A stretch of 64,000 bases of DNA. Source: Pohlia nutans. Taxonomy: Eukaryota; Streptophyta; Bryopsida; Bryales; Mniaceae. A program made the translations under genes and the position numbers. The DNA lies in assembly GCA_022496805.1 (NCBI GenBank), contig CM040086.1, positions 4,776,501-4,840,500 on the forward strand, read 5' to 3'. How positions within the stretch are numbered: position 1 is the stretch's first letter; each line of letters starts with the position of its first letter. This document shows positions 1 through 13,395 of this stretch, one piece after another. The notes under the pieces are model-generated. The model ran no database searches and had not been told where the DNA came from. It saw only the letters and a program-made list of their open reading frames with translations.

Positions 1-3000
1 GCACGCTATACAGTATATATGCCAAATTACTGTCTATGTCAAGTGGACTTTTTCTGTAGTCGAGCTGAACACAGATCGGATCATTCTGAAGTCACCACGT
101 CACCACTCTTTATACGTTTTTACTGTATCACCAAACACATTTTCATCTGGCAGGACCTCTGGTGCTCGCCACAACCCTACCTTCTGTGGTGTGCGCATAA
201 TATCCCTCGGTATTATAATGGTCATGTACTCTGTCAACAATTACTGTGTGCCAGCTGCGAAAAACGCACTTACAGAATCACATCCCAAGGTATAGCTTCT
301 TCGGTACAGAGTGGGTCGTCCATGGCATTGAAGCAAAGCAAAGGCACTGTAACCTTCGTCAAAAAGTCAGTGCTGCTGCAGCGCCTTTAATATGTATCCA
401 CATTCTGCATCCCAGTTCACAGCAAGATAAGAAGGAGCAAGAAAGGACAATGCTAATACTGAAACGCAGTTCATGAATGAGGAAAGAAAGAAATATTCCC
501 AAGAGCTTACAAAGGAGACGATCGAGAGGTGTACTACTAAATTCTACTACTGTATATCTCAGTAAGTGATAACAAATTAAAGGGTATGGCATTTAATCTT
601 TAAAGACGCATTCAATAACAAACCTCTAGCAGTATATGCTTAAGTAATTTCAATTCCATGTCAGTCCGCATAAATTATATCATGCACAAAGTATCTAACG
701 AGCTTTCTTGAACCGATTACCACCTTACAAGTTCATGTAAACAAGATTGATCAGGGTGGCATCTGGCATGGCCCATTCAGCGCCAAAGAAGGGATAGAGC
801 TGTGGACCTGTGGCAGCTCCAAATGAAGACAGTTTGAAGTTGCAATTTATGTCTTCTCCGATACATGAAGGAAAAGCTGGCACCTGAAAATATTTTCGCT
901 GATTCACATTGATCAATACAAAAAAATTGATTTGTCTACAGACGTCCAATACCGGCACGAGGTCATATGGAAGCTATCAAGACACGAAGAGTCGTATGGC
1001 GAAATTAATTCCATACATAAAAGAAGACAAAATCTCACCTCATACTCGCCAACATGACGCGTACAATGATGATCAAAATCCTGGATCGTCTTGCTCTGTA
1101 TTACAACGTCGAAGCTGTAAGTTTTTCATAATAATCGACAGTCAGGATAAATAGAAACTATTTAGAACTTCTGAATACCGACTGTCCATTCATTTATTAA
1201 TGTTCCAAATACAGAATGCCATTGATCGCATGGAGCACTTACAACAGTTAAAAGCTTCCATTCAGAGACATCAGCATCACTATCCAGTATATGGAGGTGT
1301 GAATTTATTTGCAACATAAAAAACTGGGACCAAGTTCACAGTCTTCTTGCTTCCGTACCTTACTAATAAAACCCCCGTCTGCAATGTTTTCCAGCACAGT
1401 TTGGTGCCTTTAGTCAAAGATAGAATACAAGATCAGAATGAATTTTTGCAAAACAGTACTACATACAGAAGTACTTTCAAGCTTTAGGTGGATGTCATAG
1501 TACACATGAGACGGGACATGCTAATCCAAGAAGAATTAAATGAAAACAACCTATGCAGAAAATACTTATTCCAACGTGATAACTTGTATGCGAAATAGTG
1601 CAGCAACATGTAAGCGCTGAAATACTTACAACATGGCATATTATACCAACCCAGTGGTCAACACTTTGTTGTAAAGCATTTGCACCGTCTTTCTACTTAT
1701 AAATCTGTCCCCACCTCCAAAATAGTTTTTTTAAGATGTTCATCAGTTTAACTACATCACATAAAACACCCTTCCTGAAATCAAAGCTAGTAAGGTCAAA
1801 CCTACCAAAATATCCCATGGATTGCACACTGCGGCTGCAGCACCCACAGATGTGGAATCACCTTCTTCTCCCAAATGCTTCACCTACAAAGCAGGACTCG
1901 AAGTCTGTTACTACTCAAACTCGATACTGCAGTGCTATCAATGATTTTATCCCCCACGCTTGTCCCTCCTATTTAGATAAAATCATTTGCATCAGAAGAT
2001 GAAGATTGGAAAAACGGAAGTGACATTTAAGATTATGATGTTCTGACATACTAACATTTCAATCAATGCAAATCTCCACTGGAATATGTTCTGATAAGTG
2101 TAACATTGAATGTACTGTACATGGTCCGAGGTTTCATTTGTGACGCTTCCTCAATGTCTTTGGCAGAATAGTTCAGGACTTGCTTACTCTTAACAAGTAC
2201 AAAAAATTTTCGCTACATAAAATAAGAGATACGTTAGTGAAGTTATCTGTCTGTTAGCACCAATACTGGTCCCCACGGTAAATATAGGTGCTTTTGGGTA
2301 TTTGCCATGAACATAATTATTAATTATCCGCAAGTCCTTAGTCCCTCCTGCAGTATAGAATTGATCTGACTAAAAAACACATCAAAAGAGAACTACATAA
2401 GTCGTCACCTACAACTATATCAGAGGTATATCTTTGCTTTCAACAATGCCAATACATAATAAATCACGATCAAAGGGTTTCCATTTTTACTATCCATTTT
2501 CAATACATGCTCACCTATTCCTCTGTACCATATACACAAACACCATGAAATATGCATGAAATTACACTATGTACTGTTCATTTTTTTTCTGCGTGATGTA
2601 TGCACATGTTCAGCAACCACAAAAACTAAGGCTCCATGAGCACGACAGCGGGAGTCGGACTACTTACCGACATGTACGAGCTCTCCTTTTATGCTATAGT
2701 ACGCCGTTCACTCCAATGTGTCACTGCCTCGTGAAACACCTCCTCTGCACACATACTTAACACATGCCAAGGAAGCCAACAACAATTCTATTTTATCTTA
2801 GTAATTAGTGGTACTCACATATATTTGAAAATAAAATAAGTAATATCAAACATTACAGTTCACAATAAACATCGCACATTAGGTCCTAGTCGACCTTACA
2901 GTCATGTATGTTAAGTGGTTTACACCTAACAGGACAGTCTCAGCCCAGTCATTTATATCAGTTTGTCCCTTTAGACTACTATAATTGAACGTCTATTTAT

Positions 3001-3494
3001 AAACACCACTATACCCAAAATTTATGGAGTCAAATTATCCTCTTCAAATACGACACTGACACACACCCCGTTACTCGCTTCCTCTTCCAAAATTTCAGAC
3101 ATCCCACATCCCAATATCATACGTAATTCCTGTCAAGTTCTCATATATCTACGGCTCTACACTGCCGGTCATATTCTGCACCCCGGCCTTTGAACTTCCC
3201 CAACACTGAGGAGTGCCTGATCAGACGTTCACAGTCCTTCGTCTCGGTCTCCTGCATCACAAGTGAACTATTACTATGTTAGGCTGATCCTCGCTTCAAT
3301 CCACTGTACTTTTGCGGGAATGTTTACCACCCTTCTCCCCATTTCGATCGATTCTGCGCTTCTTCCGTTTTATAGCACTACTGTCTACGTTTGCTTCAGT
3401 TCCTAGCATGCTTTCTAGTACACGTGTGAGCACAAGACAATTATGTGAATTCTCCACATTGTTTGATTATTGTATAAGTCCTTGCCTTCATTCA
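1..3494. other. intergenic, no supported gene
   Basis: I see no credible gene here. The open frames are short, of low coding quality and mutually overlapping. It lies 3' of the minus-strand TNPA-like gene that ends at 3495, so it may be the outer part of the first CACTA-like unit. I found no convincing CACTA terminus or subterminal repeat cluster in it, so the left end of that unit may lie outside the window. Confidence 0.5.
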
Positions 3495-6400
3495 TTAATC
3501 ACGCTGAACTTCCTCATTTGGTGACATCCGGCCTTTCCCCTTGTCAGCCTTTAGTCGATCTATTTCAGCTTGCAGCTTCTTGATGACATCATCGCTTGAT
3601 AATTTCTCGCTTCCTTGGCTGCTCCCATGACGTCTGTTAGAAACGCTTGCTCCTGTGCGCATTTCCGTCTCAACATCTTTGTCACGGACGTACTTCTCCG
3701 ATTTATCCTGCAACAGTCCCACCATACATACCCTGATGAGCCCATATAATTTTGAGCCGCCCTTTTCAATGCGACTCGTATGTGCAAACAATTCAAATAT
3801 ACCGGTAAAAAAAGTCCAACACTACGACGTATAGGAGTACATTTTATCACCTAAATTTGAAGACATTTATTAAACTTGGATTTGATATCTATACCTTGCT
3901 CGAAGCTCTACGGTGATGTTCTATTGGCCCACCATCTCCACTGTCACTCATGCTTTGCTCCGACATACGGTTCTCCGAAAGTGACGCCATTGAGTCATCA
4001 TCTAATGCTACGTCTTCGGGGTCCTTCTTCATTTTCAATATACCTTTTTTTCCTTTTTTGGCCACCAAATCCTTTGTCGCGGTTTAATTCCCTCTCCATT
4101 TCGTCAGGGTCAGGAGATCTTCCGTACTCTTGTCGTAAACGCTCCCGTACTCCATTCACTCCAATTGATCCAGTTCTCCCATATGTTTTCCTGCTGGCAT
4201 TTGCTTGCCGGCCTTGCTCGGACTTTTCTCTTCTCTGTCTAGAAGCGGCTAACTTAACCAGGCGCTCCCAAACTACCCGGTCTACATGCAGTGGTTGGGG
4301 TTCTCCATTTTTAATATCGGCAATTAAGTCACCCCGTATCTTTGTGACTGCTCTACCCATCACTGATCTCAGAAAATCCTCATTCAACGTTCCTGAGTAT
4401 TCGAACATGTCGTTCAATCTGGCCTTCAACGTCGTGACCGCCTCATAAGTTTGATTCCGTACATCTGTGCAAGACGGATCCAAGCCTTTTGCTAATTTTC
4501 TTATCTCACCTACCCATGCTGGTCTGCCAGAGCCATACGGTTTTCCTTCTATGTCCAAAGTCAAATAAAATGGTTTCTTACCGTCCTTCTCCCTTTGGGC
4601 CATTTCTTGTTTGCGAACAGCCTGCTTATATCGTCTTGTTCTCCTGTCCACTGCTCTTAAGAGACAAACTCCCGCGTCCTTTGCCTGCATGTCTCTCCGT
4701 TGTTCGGACACTGCACCTCCCTCTGGAGTTCGCAGCCTCGATGCAGTGGGGGAATCAGAAATAGATTTTGTGTTGCCCCTCCTGTGCCTTCTTCTTGTGG
4801 GCTCTGGCGTCAAGTACCGCTGGTAATGAGACTCAGTGTCGCCAGAGTCTGATTGATGTCGGTGATGTCTTCTTGACCTTGATGGACTGCCTCTGTAGTG
4901 GGGATATCCTGTATGACAATAATCAATTTATCAGTACTATCATAAATTCCTATGCAGTAACATGCTACTGCATTAGTCCACTACACTTTGCCGTCGGTAG
5001 TTTGGTATCTCTATAAAATTGTACATAAGTTTATAGGATTGAAACTTAACACTAACAACACATTCGTATCGTATTAGTATTTATATGTGAGGTTATATTC
5101 CACTGAATGTACCCGTGGGAGTTACAAGTCTGCCGGTCCTCACTACATACTGCATGGATATTGTCTCTTTGCATTCCATGATCATGAGCCTCAACATATC
5201 ATACAGTTTATATTACATACAATTCATGCTGTTCCCAATGTTCTAATTACTCAGTACTGAATATATATGTGCGCATTTTAAGTGTTTGGAAATGGTGGGT
5301 ATATAACTACCTTCATGACTCCTGCCATGGTCGTCTCCATGTTTTCGATACTGATGTGACTGCCGTCTGTCCCTTTCATATCCAGGGCTCCTCGATCTGT
5401 AGCGCGGAGGGCTTTGAGAATCATAGTGAGCATTTGACCCATACCAATGACGGCGCGGACTTCTGGACCTCCTATCCTGAGATCGCTGGCGTTCAGCTCG
5501 TCGTCCGTGTCTACGATCTTCAGGTTCCTCAATTGCCGTTTTCTCTGGATGCTGTTGTACAATGTACATTGAATCAGTACTGCAAGTCACGTGACTGTGA
5601 CATAGTACTACCAACTTCAGATTCAAAGGCAACGGGTTTCATTTGTACAAAAGCATATCTTGGAGTTGTAGTATGTTGCTGGTGATCGATTGCGCATATA
5701 CCTTCTCCCCTCTTCATGTCGGAGTTCAGTACCAGCAGCTTCAAGGTCGAGGTCCCCACCGGTGTCTGCCCTGGGTCTGCGCACTGATTTGTTCACTGAC
5801 CTTGGTGTGGTCCGTGCACCTTGAATATCACAGTCCATGTTTAGGAGTCCAGAGATATTGGGGATATTAACCGGGTGGTCGTCCCTTAATTTTTGAATGC
5901 CCTCCAATTGTCTGCTCCGTTCTCCATTGCTGGTGCCTGTCCAAAAAGTTTTTCCACAGAACTCAGTCGTTCGTACTTCGTAATCAATCCATACTTAATA
6001 ACATACCATTCTACAGTTCCGCGGGGTACAACTATGTTCACCATCATATGGGGGGAACATCAATGCCAATAAAATATGATTGAAAACAAAGTGTATAATA
6101 CATATGTTGAAATCAAAATATTTGGACTCTTACACTTCGCAGGAAACAACCAAAATTGCAGTGCATTTCATTCTCCAGCTCCATTAATTAACTTGAAATC
6201 TTTTTTTCTCAATATGAATTTTTTATCATAGTGTCGCTGTATTGCCTCGGTAAAATGTTAGCAGTTAATACATTAATCATATACACATTATGTCATTTGC
6301 TATGATTGACACCGTAACCCTGATAATTGCTACTAGTAATACAAGACAAACAACCCTGTGGTCATTCTGTTACATGAATTTGGCCTACATTTCTCTACCC

Positions 6401-7032
6401 AAGAATTTGGCCTACAATATCAACTGTACTGCGTACAGAAGGCAGTTCCGTACCTTCTTCTCTAACGCATTACATTTTACTTAGTTCAATATGTTGTGAG
6501 CAGTGCAAACAATAAGGCTTCATGTCTTACCTGACGGACATGCACCCGTTTGTGTAATCGGAGAAGTATATGGCACGTCTTGTGCCGTGGGTGGGCACGT
6601 GCTGAGATTCTCGTCCCCACCTGCAGAAATTGACGTTGTTGTGGGGCAAGATGTTCGCGTTGCCGGCTTCGTTACGGTCTTCGGAATTCTTCCACATGCC
6701 CTTTCGTCTTCCTCGATCTTACGGTTTTGTTCTTCTACACTGCGGACTGGGTTTGCTCCTCGCCCCAGTACCACATCTGCGGTTTTTGCCGGCATTTCTT
6801 GTGTCTTCTTCATGCCCTTCCCCCGCTCAACCCCCTTTGCTCTCCTTTTCTTACGTGCTTTGCCACTTGTAGTTGGCAGGTTCGAGACAGGGGGTTCAAG
6901 GGCTTTCTCTTCCCTGGCGCTCATAGCTTTTGTTTTCGCAGATGTTCGAGTCTCTCTCGTGGTTGTCACTTTTGGTTTTTTTTTTTGGGACCACGGCTCC
7001 GGCCGATCTCCCTCCTCTAGAGCGGTAACCAT
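3495..7032 (-). CDS. TNPA-like CACTA accessory protein (Transposase_24 type), multi-exon
   Basis: Proposed exons on the minus strand are 7032-6531, 5936-5702, 5579-5311, 4908-about 3899 and about 3790-3495. The first three junctions have GT/AG signals with matching phases (1, 2, 1), which is strong support. The first ATG is at 7032. Exon 1 is basic and Ser/Thr/Pro-rich, and exons 2-4 carry an Arg-Ser/Arg-His-rich stretch (RSRSPRRHWYG, then SPSRSRRHHRH). Exon 4 holds the domain resembling plant Transposase_24: a Trp-Val-Gly-Glu-Ile segment, then VWERLVKLAA followed by a basic Arg/Lys-rich stretch and a Gly-rich turn. The last exon has the SKLYGL motif and a short coiled coil (DVIKKLQAEIDRLKADKGKG). 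In En/Spm elements such proteins bind subterminal repeats and assist the TNP2 transposase. The end of exon 4 is uncertain: the open frame stops at 4000, but a shift in an A-homopolymer near 4050 (A7 and A6 runs) opens a second Ser/Asp-rich frame to a donor near 3899. A donor at about 4051 is the alternative. Confidence 0.7.
6531..7032 (-). CDS. exon 1 of the TNPA-like gene
   Basis: This exon opens with ATG at 7032 and ends at the donor GTAAGA (6530) in phase 1. The product is basic with Pro/Thr/Ser-rich stretches and clusters such as KKKPKV and RKKRRAKG that could act as nuclear localisation signals. An acceptor-like TAG upstream (near 7048) leaves open that the exon is internal and joined to exons further 5'. 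Confidence 0.6.
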
Positions 7033-8137
7033 AGTGGACGTCACACCCTATGACATGGCATCATGGAAAACAAGTATTTAGACATCATTACAACAATCTC
7101 ATGTTACTGTACTGCTTCATCTGTATTCTCTGTTTCATTAACCGAACGCGTATTTGAAGGCAATGAACAACAAAATTTAAGGTTACTGCTTCTGAACACT
7201 ATGACTCAGTTTAGAAGGCATGCCTCAGTACTCCTCTGCTTCACCTGCCACTGCTTGAATCTGATGTTACATTTCCTGAAATGCCGCTCTGGTTTACTAT
7301 GGTGTAAACCGATGCAAACTTTTACATTGAGCGTCTGTTCTACGCTTTACACACTGTTTTCTATTCTAAAATACGTACTACAGTTACTGTTCATTGTGTA
7401 TGCTAGTTAATGCACACAAATATCGCGTTCATTCATGACTACGAAATGTCCACAGTATCAAATTACTCCATGTTGCACAGCCACTCTATGGTTCATAATA
7501 ACTCAGTCCTCTGTTATGCACTTTATTACCTTGACTTTTTCTGGCAATCTTCTAATTTCCTCGCAAAATCGGACGACTCGGTGCACCTTTATAGTCTGAT
7601 CACCACAAGTATCATCAACAGAAGTCAGCGTCACTTGAAGGTTTTTGTAAAACATTGTTAGAAATGGATGATGTACATACTACATTTGCGTCCTATAGCA
7701 TTTCTAATACTTATTTTATACACATGCAATCTATATTTATTTCTTAAATGAAGTGTCTCAGGGCTGAACACAGATTTAGTACTTGCCATTTCTATAAACA
7801 TATGTCGGTACTTTTATAACATGCCACTTTAAGACATAATTTACCTTTTTTGCAGACCCCTCGACAATATCTGTGTTGTTTTTGAGGTTCGGGGTATTCA
7901 ACTCTGGCCTGCATGCATTCCATTGTACGACGTCAGGCCCCTTTTCCTAGTCACTGGGAAGAGTGCTACTGATATACACTACCCCATTCACAAAATAAAT
8001 TTGCTATACTACTATTGCTTCAAGTGGTACGTAATATATGTATTTGGAGTTGTACAATACTGCTAAATATTGAATGTGACATTTCTAGGTTCCAGTTAGT
8101 TACTGTCAATGTAATAATTCAATATACGATACGTTAC

Positions 8138-10043
8138 CCTAACAAATCTGGGATAACTGGCGCTTCTAGATCGGACAAAGGAGGTGGTGCTTTTGGTCCT
8201 CTCTGGTGCAGTTCTCCAGTGATATGGGAACTTCCACCTCTTTGGTCCTGCAAAGCATACAATGTAGTCAGCTAATGTTATGTACCTTAAACTGATTAGC
8301 ACGGTGATACTCCAAGTTCTTTGAAGATCCGCATTAAATTATTGCCTTATCAACCAATACTACAAAGGCAGAATATAGATATTTCATACGTCTGCTGTAG
8401 ATATTTGCTACATATATAGATATTTGCTATAAAATATACACATGTTGTATTAACTTACGATGGGCACTGGAACAAAAGCTTTGGCACGTTTGCAGTACGC
8501 CAGAAGTGGCCTCAATTTCCCACTCTGAAAACATCATCCAGCACAATTTAGTACAATGCAGCACAAATCCTATGCCAATCGAAGTATTCGACTTCTGTAA
8601 GTGAAACCCACATATTAATCACATCACAAATAACTATCCCAACATTTATTTGCAACCCTTGGAAGGGTTCAACTTATTCGCCTATATGGACCAAGTTAAT
8701 ACAATAACTGTTGGACAAGTATATTAGATGTTGTTGTTTCGCTGAACCCGAACATAATATCATTTGAATGAACTCGTTATTACCCTTGGGGAGGCTATCA
8801 GAACTCAATCAGCAGGAGTGTTTTTTGCGTTTTCGATATTCAAAGCATTCCTGCAAGCGAACAAGTATAAGTTAAAAATTCATAATCAAAACAACCACGA
8901 CACCAGTTACGTTACCTTGATCACCGTGAACTCTAAGTACTGAATTCATATGGCAGCATTACATACGGAAAAAGAATGTGATTGGCATAATACGATTCCT
9001 TACACACGCTGAAAGCTTGTTGTCTCCACAGACGCCTTTATAATCGACAAGGGGGCAAGTACAGTTGACTGTATCCCGTCCAACTCTTGTATAGGTTGTG
9101 ACGGACCTTCTTGCACAACCTGAGAACATGAGTGGTTATTCATGGTTGTCATTGCTTCACTGACCGGGTCACAATCCCCTTCCTCACCGCACATTCTTCT
9201 ACTTAACGCTGGAACTCATTGACTGTCTCCTAACATTTAATATACTAAAGTTCTATACAGACAATCTTAGCAAGAATGTGTTGTTTGCCAATTATTCCGG
9301 AAAACACTAACTGGTATGTTTTTATATTATGTTCCCTTTATAGGTTCATCTGTTAACAACAACTTCTTAGGAAAATCGAGCACAGTGTACTACGCTTTTT
9401 CTATTCCATTGCTTACTTTGTCCTCCGTCCTCTGTCTTTGTGTTTGGCCCCCCACACCTTCTGATGCTGCTTTCTTACACTGCATGTCAACAAGATTAAC
9501 TAGTCTTAAGAATTGGAAAACAAAGTCAATTCTGAACAAATTTCGGGCAAGCAACAAACTCTGAAGAAGTCAAACTACTAATAAATCAGGGTATAGTGTG
9601 CATCACATTGACCTGCACCACTTACATCACCAATTTCGCAGTTCGGTCCCCCCTGTGAAGTTCGCAAACTTTCCTCCTCTTCAGCGCTCTCTTCTTCTAA
9701 CTTCTCCCCACTGCTTTCGCTCGCAGTGTCGCTGCTACTATTGCTGGGCTGAAAATCTATATCGTTATCTTCTTCCGCACTGGAGCCTGACAGTAGTTCT
9801 TCGGAAGGCTTCGTGTTCTTTGATCTTCTTTCAGAGACTCCTACGTCGCCATTACACGCTTCAGAGTGCGGGTTCTTCACAACATTGTCTCCATTATCTT
9901 TGGTACCCTCCTGTTCTCCGTGGGAGTGCCCTTGGTTATCCTCCTCCGAGTCTGTAACCTGTACAGGCGAGGGACTTCTCACTCTTCCGGTCCTGTCATA
10001 CAACTCTACGTCGCGGAGCACCCTCTCATTTAGTTTGTCATAT
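8138..10043 (-). CDS. candidate upstream exons (10043-9626, 8524-8459, 8247-8138), acidic protein
   Basis: Three minus-strand segments look like exons. The first, 10043-9626, follows a pyrimidine-rich acceptor, ends at GTAAGT and encodes an acidic Ser/Glu-rich stretch (SEEDNQGHSHGE, then EKLEEESAEEEESLR). The second, 8524-8459, is exactly 22 codons between TTTTCAG and GTAAGT (SGKLRPLLAYCKRAKAFVPV). The third, 8247-8138, follows TTTGCAG (PPPLSDLEAPVIPDLLG). Exon 1 ends in phase 0 and exon 2 is phase 0 on both sides, so they can be joined. They may be the 5' part of the TNPA-like gene at 7.0-3.5 kb or a separate gene; the third exon leaves in phase 2 and I found no phase-2 acceptor to connect it. 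Another possible exon lies at 9194-9003. The function is not recognised. Confidence 0.35.
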
Positions 10044-10263
10044 CTGCATTGCAAGAGTAGTAGGAATGTGTTCAAGAATAGTAGGTCCAGTACCACCATT
10101 GCAGTAAAACTTGCCAAACAACAACAACATTTGAGCCGCAACAACAAGGTGTGTTCCTCATACATCTGGTGTTCATAGTAGGTCATACATTCTAAGACTT
10201 GGACCCATGTCGTGACCTCATACACTGAAATTAGTGCGGCCTCATCGGAGAAATTACAAATCA

Positions 10264-10279
10264 CCCCCCCCCCCCCCCG
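10264..10279. repeat. poly-C/poly-G homopolymer tract
   Basis: An uninterrupted run of C ends in CGCGG. The tract is prone to slippage and its exact length may be a sequencing artefact. Confidence 0.8.
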
Positions 10280-13026
10280 CGGTGAAGCTACAGCGGTTCA
10301 TGTTGTAAAATTATCCTCCACTTACAAACTTACTACGTAAAGCGCTTTATGCATACAATGCGCGAGAGATTCCTCACAGCAATGGGCGATATGCATAAGC
10401 ACCACCACATACAGGGTTTGTAAAACCTAAATAAGGGAGAGTACGTGCTTTATGTTGTGGCGAACGAATTTCATCCATATGTCTAATTTTAGGGTTTACA
10501 GTAAGGCACGTTTCCCTAGTCACTTTGCTGCATCTCACCCATGAACTATGAATTATGCGCACCGTCAGCACCACCTGTGAGTGCTACACTGTGGACGAGC
10601 GCAAAACTGCTGAACCGTGTGAATTTTCACCGTGTCACGCGGTTAAAGCAAATCGTGGGACGAGGTCAAAAGGAAGGCGATTGATTCTACACTAGTCTAT
10701 TTGCGGAGTGGCACTAAGCAGCCTTAATTTGACCGCGGCTCCGTTCTTGATGGCGGCTGCATACGACACTGAAGTTGCGCATCGATTAACTGCATATCCT
10801 GCAAGTCGCACCCCAAAAGCTACGCGGTCCTATCCCTGCACCACACGATATCATGGAGAACTATAGCATATCACGGGTCCAGCAAGGTGAACTTACACTG
10901 ACTCCTTGTGGTGTAGCGTGTCGTTCAGGATCTTCTGGTTGCATTGTATTTGTTTCAAGCGTACCAACTCGTACTCGTTTGGTATCGGCATTGCGTGCAG
11001 AGTTCATCAGGGCTGTTGCGTGGCAAAGGTTGCGCTTGAACCTTCTACTTCCGTCACGACGGTCGCGCTATATGCTGTAGGCTTCCGCAGTTCCAAGTTG
11101 CAGTGCTCGCGATTGAACCTTGCGGTGTATTGCTGAAGAATATCCAGACACAAATCACTTGGCTGAGGTACGAATCCAGAGTGTTATCCAATCCTGAAAA
11201 ACTGCATGCTATAAGCTAAAACATTGGTTTTGACAACATTATTAGTAAAGCATACTGCAATGATGGGCGATTAGCATTAGCTAATTTTCAGTGTAAGGTA
11301 ATCTAGTATTTGAGGGTGACAACCATGCTTTGTGCAATTACTGTTCTTTTTTAGCGTGTCTACAAATTCAATTTTGGAACATTTTGTTTTTTAACATAGG
11401 GAGAACCAGCACTTCAGAGAATGGGAAATTCGGCACTTACCTGTTGCGCACTGCATCTATGCTGTACTTGATGCATCGTCGTCCATAGCTTGTGCACCAA
11501 AAACCGTCCAACACTAGTTTGTGCACCAAAACAATCAATGCACAAATTGATGAATTTTCGCTTACTGTAGAAACCACATGCAGAACTCCATGACCTCTAA
11601 ATTTCTGACCTCATATTTCAGTGCGCAACATGAGCAAAACTCTGGGTCCTCTACTGAAGCAAGTAAGCAACACAAAGTCAAGTTAGGCCAAAGCAAACAC
11701 AAATGAGGTCAAACTCACCACTGTTTTGTACTCCGGCCCAGCAGTGTCTCCAATTGTTGTGAACTGTTGAGCAGGAGAGTAGGAGCTTGGCGAAGGGGGT
11801 GTTACAACACTAACTGGTATCTACAGAGACTGACGGATTGTTACGCCCTATCTAATCTCCGCCTGCGCAACAAATTTGTACAGATCAAAACCACAAGCAC
11901 TGCGCCTGTAAGGGAGTTTGCAATTTGCGCTACGCAGGTAGACGGATCGAGGCAATAAGCACTGCCGGAGTACGTGAGGAAGCAATTTGCGCAACTAATT
12001 TCTACGGATGCAGGCATCAAGCAGTGCGGCTGAAAGTGGGGATTCAAGTCGCGCTTAAGGTATGCAAACACATGGAATGACGATCGTTGAGGGTTTCAGT
12101 TCCATGTAAATGAATGTGCTTCCTCAACATGTTTAGTCATGCATTATGGCGGTTGTTGGATTTGACATTGCATAAATATTTGATTTTCAGTGCATGCCGT
12201 TGCAATGATGTAGATTTATTGAATCCATGTTCTGAATTGATCGGTAGGTAGAATGTCACTGAAGAAAGGTAGGTTTTTTTAACATAATAAATGTGAAGTT
12301 ATAAATCGAACACTAGTATGTGCACCAAAAATTTCGCGTTTCCATGGATATATATACTTATGCACTTTGACTTATAAGTACAAAAAAAAGAGTTAATGAA
12401 TACCAGTAATTTGAAAAAAACACACCTACGTGCATAATTCACAGGTTTTTACTTTGTTATTGGCGACAGCAACCATAAAGACAGAATCATTTTCCTTCAA
12501 GTTCAATACAAAGTGAAAATCTAAAAGTTCAGATATGTAGACGGTAACAGGGGTCAAATCAAATACTGTATCAGGTCCCTCACAGGTTTAGTATACTCTT
12601 CCTTATCAAACATAAGGGTGACCAAGTTCAAGTTATCCGTACTCATTAAAGTGAGGGTGATGACCTTGTTTCAGTGAAAATGTATGTAATGCAAATGTTT
12701 TAGTAATTGGGCCATATGAGTGAATTTATGTCCTTTGCTCTAATCCCATGAGGTATCTAAATAGAAACAGAAGAAAATAAAATGTTAGAAAGTAACTATG
12801 GTCCATTACAGGTTTTTGTAAAACTGTAAATACTGTTGTTTACTTGGACACCACGCCATCAGGCACCCGAATTTTTCTTAGTATAATGACCATTTTTTAA
12901 TGAAGTGCATAATATAATCACTAATGTGAAATTTCTATTGCAGATTGTTTAAAGATCTAAAGTCCGACTACATCTGATTAGATGTGCATATCAAGGCCAT
13001 AAACACATTGCGCAATCCAGTTGACC
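10280..13026. other. intergenic with short diverged GC-rich repeats
   Basis: I see no gene. Between about 11,850 and 12,060 there are about three diverged tandem units of about 65 bp that share a TTTGCGC(A/T) core and AAGCA(C/G)TGC. Such GC-rich short repeats resemble the subterminal repeats to which CACTA accessory proteins bind, but no CACTA terminus was found beside them. Around 11,510-11,540 the phrase CACTAGTTTGTGCACCAAAA occurs and partly recurs near 12,310. Confidence 0.4.
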
Positions 13027-13395
13027 ATGGCACGCATGCCCGCCAGTATTTCCAAAGGTAGCATTTCGAGTGATAGTTTGGATGCCGAGCCTGTTGTAGA
13101 TTTGCGTTGTGAGCAACGTCATGCCATTCGCAAGCGCATGAGTGATTTTGATGTTTTGAGGAAATACTGTCCCCATGTGAATGAAAAGAAGGGAGAAGAG
13201 GCTCAAATTGCAGGCACGTCTAAAAAGATTAGAACAATATTACGACAAGGAAAGATTCTTCTAGACATGATCAAGCAGTCAAATGAAATGCTCCATCAAT
13301 CAGATGTCATACTGCAGAAGGCATTAAAACTAACGGAGCAGTGTCGACTACTCCTAGATGATGTGCAGGATGACAGCAATGGACCCCCTTTCTAG
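13027..13395 (+). CDS. small orphan protein, 122 aa, helical
   Basis: A single-exon open frame starts at ATG 13027 in a good context (gaccATGGc) and ends at TAG 13393-13395. The N-terminus is Ser-rich. The centre is charged (RCEQRHAIRKRMSDF) and the C-terminal half is predicted by eye to be amphipathic helix (KILLDMIKQSNEMLHQSDV) ending in LLLDDVQDDSN. A possible polyadenylation signal AATAAA occurs at about 13,722. I do not recognise the family. It lies between the divergent TNPA-like and TNP2-like genes of the first CACTA-like unit, as does the Cys-rich gene downstream, so it may be element cargo or a small host gene. Confidence 0.5.
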   Translation: MARMPASISKGSISSDSLDAEPVVDLRCEQRHAIRKRMSDFDVLRKYCPHVNEKKGEEAQIAGTSKKIRTILRQGKILLDMIKQSNEMLHQSDVILQKALKLTEQCRLLLDDVQDDSNGPPF

